Below, piece after piece: positions 63,111-64,000 of a DNA stretch of 64,000 bases. Position 1 is the stretch's first letter. Each line of letters begins with the position of its first letter. This DNA comes from Orientallactaga sibirica (lineage: Eukaryota; Chordata; Mammalia; Rodentia; Dipodidae), in NCBI GenBank assembly GCA_036365145.1, contig JAEOAD010000004.1, forward strand, positions 54,868,001 through 54,932,000, in the 5' to 3' direction. The position numbers and the translations under genes are program-made. The notes under the pieces are model-generated. The model was given only the letters and a program-made list of their open reading frames with translations, was not told the DNA's origin and ran no database searches.

Positions 63111-63258
63111 ATTTCTTTCTTTCTTTTTTGGTTTTTTGAGGTAGGGTCTAGCTCTAGCTCAGGCTGACTTGGAATTCACTACATAGTCTCTGGGTGGCCT
63201 CGAACTCTTGGCAATCCTACCTCTGATGGGATTAAAGGCGTAACCACCATGGCCAGCT
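63111..63258 (-). repeat. B1-like SINE (reverse)
   Basis: 'gaggtagggtctagctctag' and 'gggattaaaggcgtaaccac'. Confidence 0.9.
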
Positions 63259-63539
63259 CTCTTTTGTAGCAATCACCATGTAATTCGCTTCATCTACTTA
63301 ACCTCTTTCAGGAAAAGATAGAAACTCTATATTATATGAAAGACTAAGTTTACTCTGGAAGTCTATGATATCAAATCACAGTTCAAAATAAAGTTTATAA
63401 AAGCTCTTTATTACTAGCAATATGTCCACATGTATACCCAGTCTATAACATTCAGGATCAATGGATTTTTTTTTTTTTCAGTTTCAAACATTAAAGTGTG
63501 AAACATAGCTGAGCTCTAACTATAAACAGCAGTCTTTGT

Positions 63540-63690
63540 TTTGCTGTTTTGTTTGTTTTTAGAGCTTCACTCTGTGGCCCAAAGTGAGCTAGAACTCACT
63601 ATGCAGACCAGGCTGGTCATGAACTCATGGAAATCCTTCTCCCTTGGCACCCTCATGCTGGGATTAACATGCATGAGTCATGCCCTATTA
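63540..63690 (-). repeat. old B1-like SINE (reverse)
   Basis: 'cttcactctgtggcccaaag' and 'gctgggattaacatgcatga'. Confidence 0.8.
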
Positions 63691-63944
63691 TAAACAGCAG
63701 TTTTTAGACTGTTTTTTAAAGGTGTAAGACAGAAAAGGAGGATAGTGTATATTGTTTTACTAAGATATATACCCACCTTGGGAGAAAGTATACAATTTCA
63801 AAAATAGGAGAAATTTCTATATTAAGCTCAAGACATAAGAAATCAAAGATTTAATAATTGTTTTTCACAATTTATTTCACTTATAACTACACCATTAATT
63901 TAAATTTGACAGGTCAATGATCTGGATATTATATGTTCTACTTA

Positions 63945-64000
63945 CTTTTTTTTTTGGAGATATTCAGAGAGAGAGAGAGAGAGAGAGAATAGGTGTGCCA
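63945..64000 (-). repeat. DIP SINE (reverse), cut by window end
   Basis: T run, (GA)n and 'ataggtgtgcca', the start of a reverse DIP copy. Confidence 0.85.

Larger units (their letters stand above)
58470..64000 (+). other. FAP: FAP intron 17, 5' part
   Basis: The intron starts at donor 'gtactc' and runs off the window. It contains a DIP, a MaLR-type LTR, ancient fragments and several B1 copies, listed separately. I looked for an exon beginning with the Glu484 continuation on the + strand and saw none. Confidence 0.8.

Noticed and set aside
58470..64000. FAP exon 18 and the catalytic-domain exons
   Set aside because: No AG-bounded block continuing Gln483-Glu484 is present; these exons must lie to the right.

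Overview
The window is vertebrate nuclear DNA from a rodent, most probably a dipodoid (jerboa, birch mouse or jumping mouse). The sequence is AT-rich, its coding blocks are short and separated by GT...AG introns, and it is full of retroposons. Two SINE families dominate. One is a B1-like 7SL-derived element. The other is a tRNA-derived element with the head 'gggctggagagatggcttag', a CT/GA-rich 3' part and an AAATAAATAAA tail, which I recognise as the DIP family of the B2 superfamily described from dipodoid rodents. The genus cannot be fixed from the sequence alone.

The only gene I can support is the 5' two-thirds of FAP (fibroblast activation protein alpha, a type II membrane prolyl oligopeptidase-family serine protease), on the + strand. 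A TATA box lies at 7121, the start codon at 7381, and seventeen coding exons run to 58469. Joined, they give 1450 nt of uninterrupted frame (483 codons plus one base). Every junction is GT/AG and phase-consistent, and residue numbering matches human FAP position for position. The encoded part covers the cytoplasmic stub, the membrane anchor and most of the beta-propeller, including Arg123, Glu203/Glu204, Phe350/Phe351, five N-glycosylation sequons and the paired propeller cysteines. The alpha/beta-hydrolase domain with the catalytic Ser, Asp and His, and therefore exons 18 onwards, lies beyond the right edge. The gene appears intact as far as it is visible.

Layout: 1-7120 is intergenic DNA upstream of FAP, made of old LTR-like, MIR, ID, B1 and DIP repeats, with a 44-bp perfect palindrome about 200 bp before the TATA box. 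Positions 7121-7797 hold the promoter, exon 1, a 326-bp intron and exon 2. Positions 7798-30061 are the 22-kb intron 2, which carries a nearly complete MaLR retrotransposon with target duplications, MLT1 LTR, MIR and L1 remnants, and a dense SINE block at 16-20 kb. Positions 30062-44460 hold exons 3-12. Positions 44461-58469 hold exons 13-17, preceded by a local segmental duplication. Positions 58470-64000 are the beginning of intron 17.

I found no second protein-coding gene, RNA gene, CRISPR array or bacterial, phage or plasmid feature. The most interesting observations are structural: the promoter-proximal palindrome, DIP SINEs arrayed with three copies of one target site, an inverted DIP pair able to form long dsRNA in the FAP pre-mRNA, and the duplication abutting exon 13. 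I see no evidence of a new biological system here.
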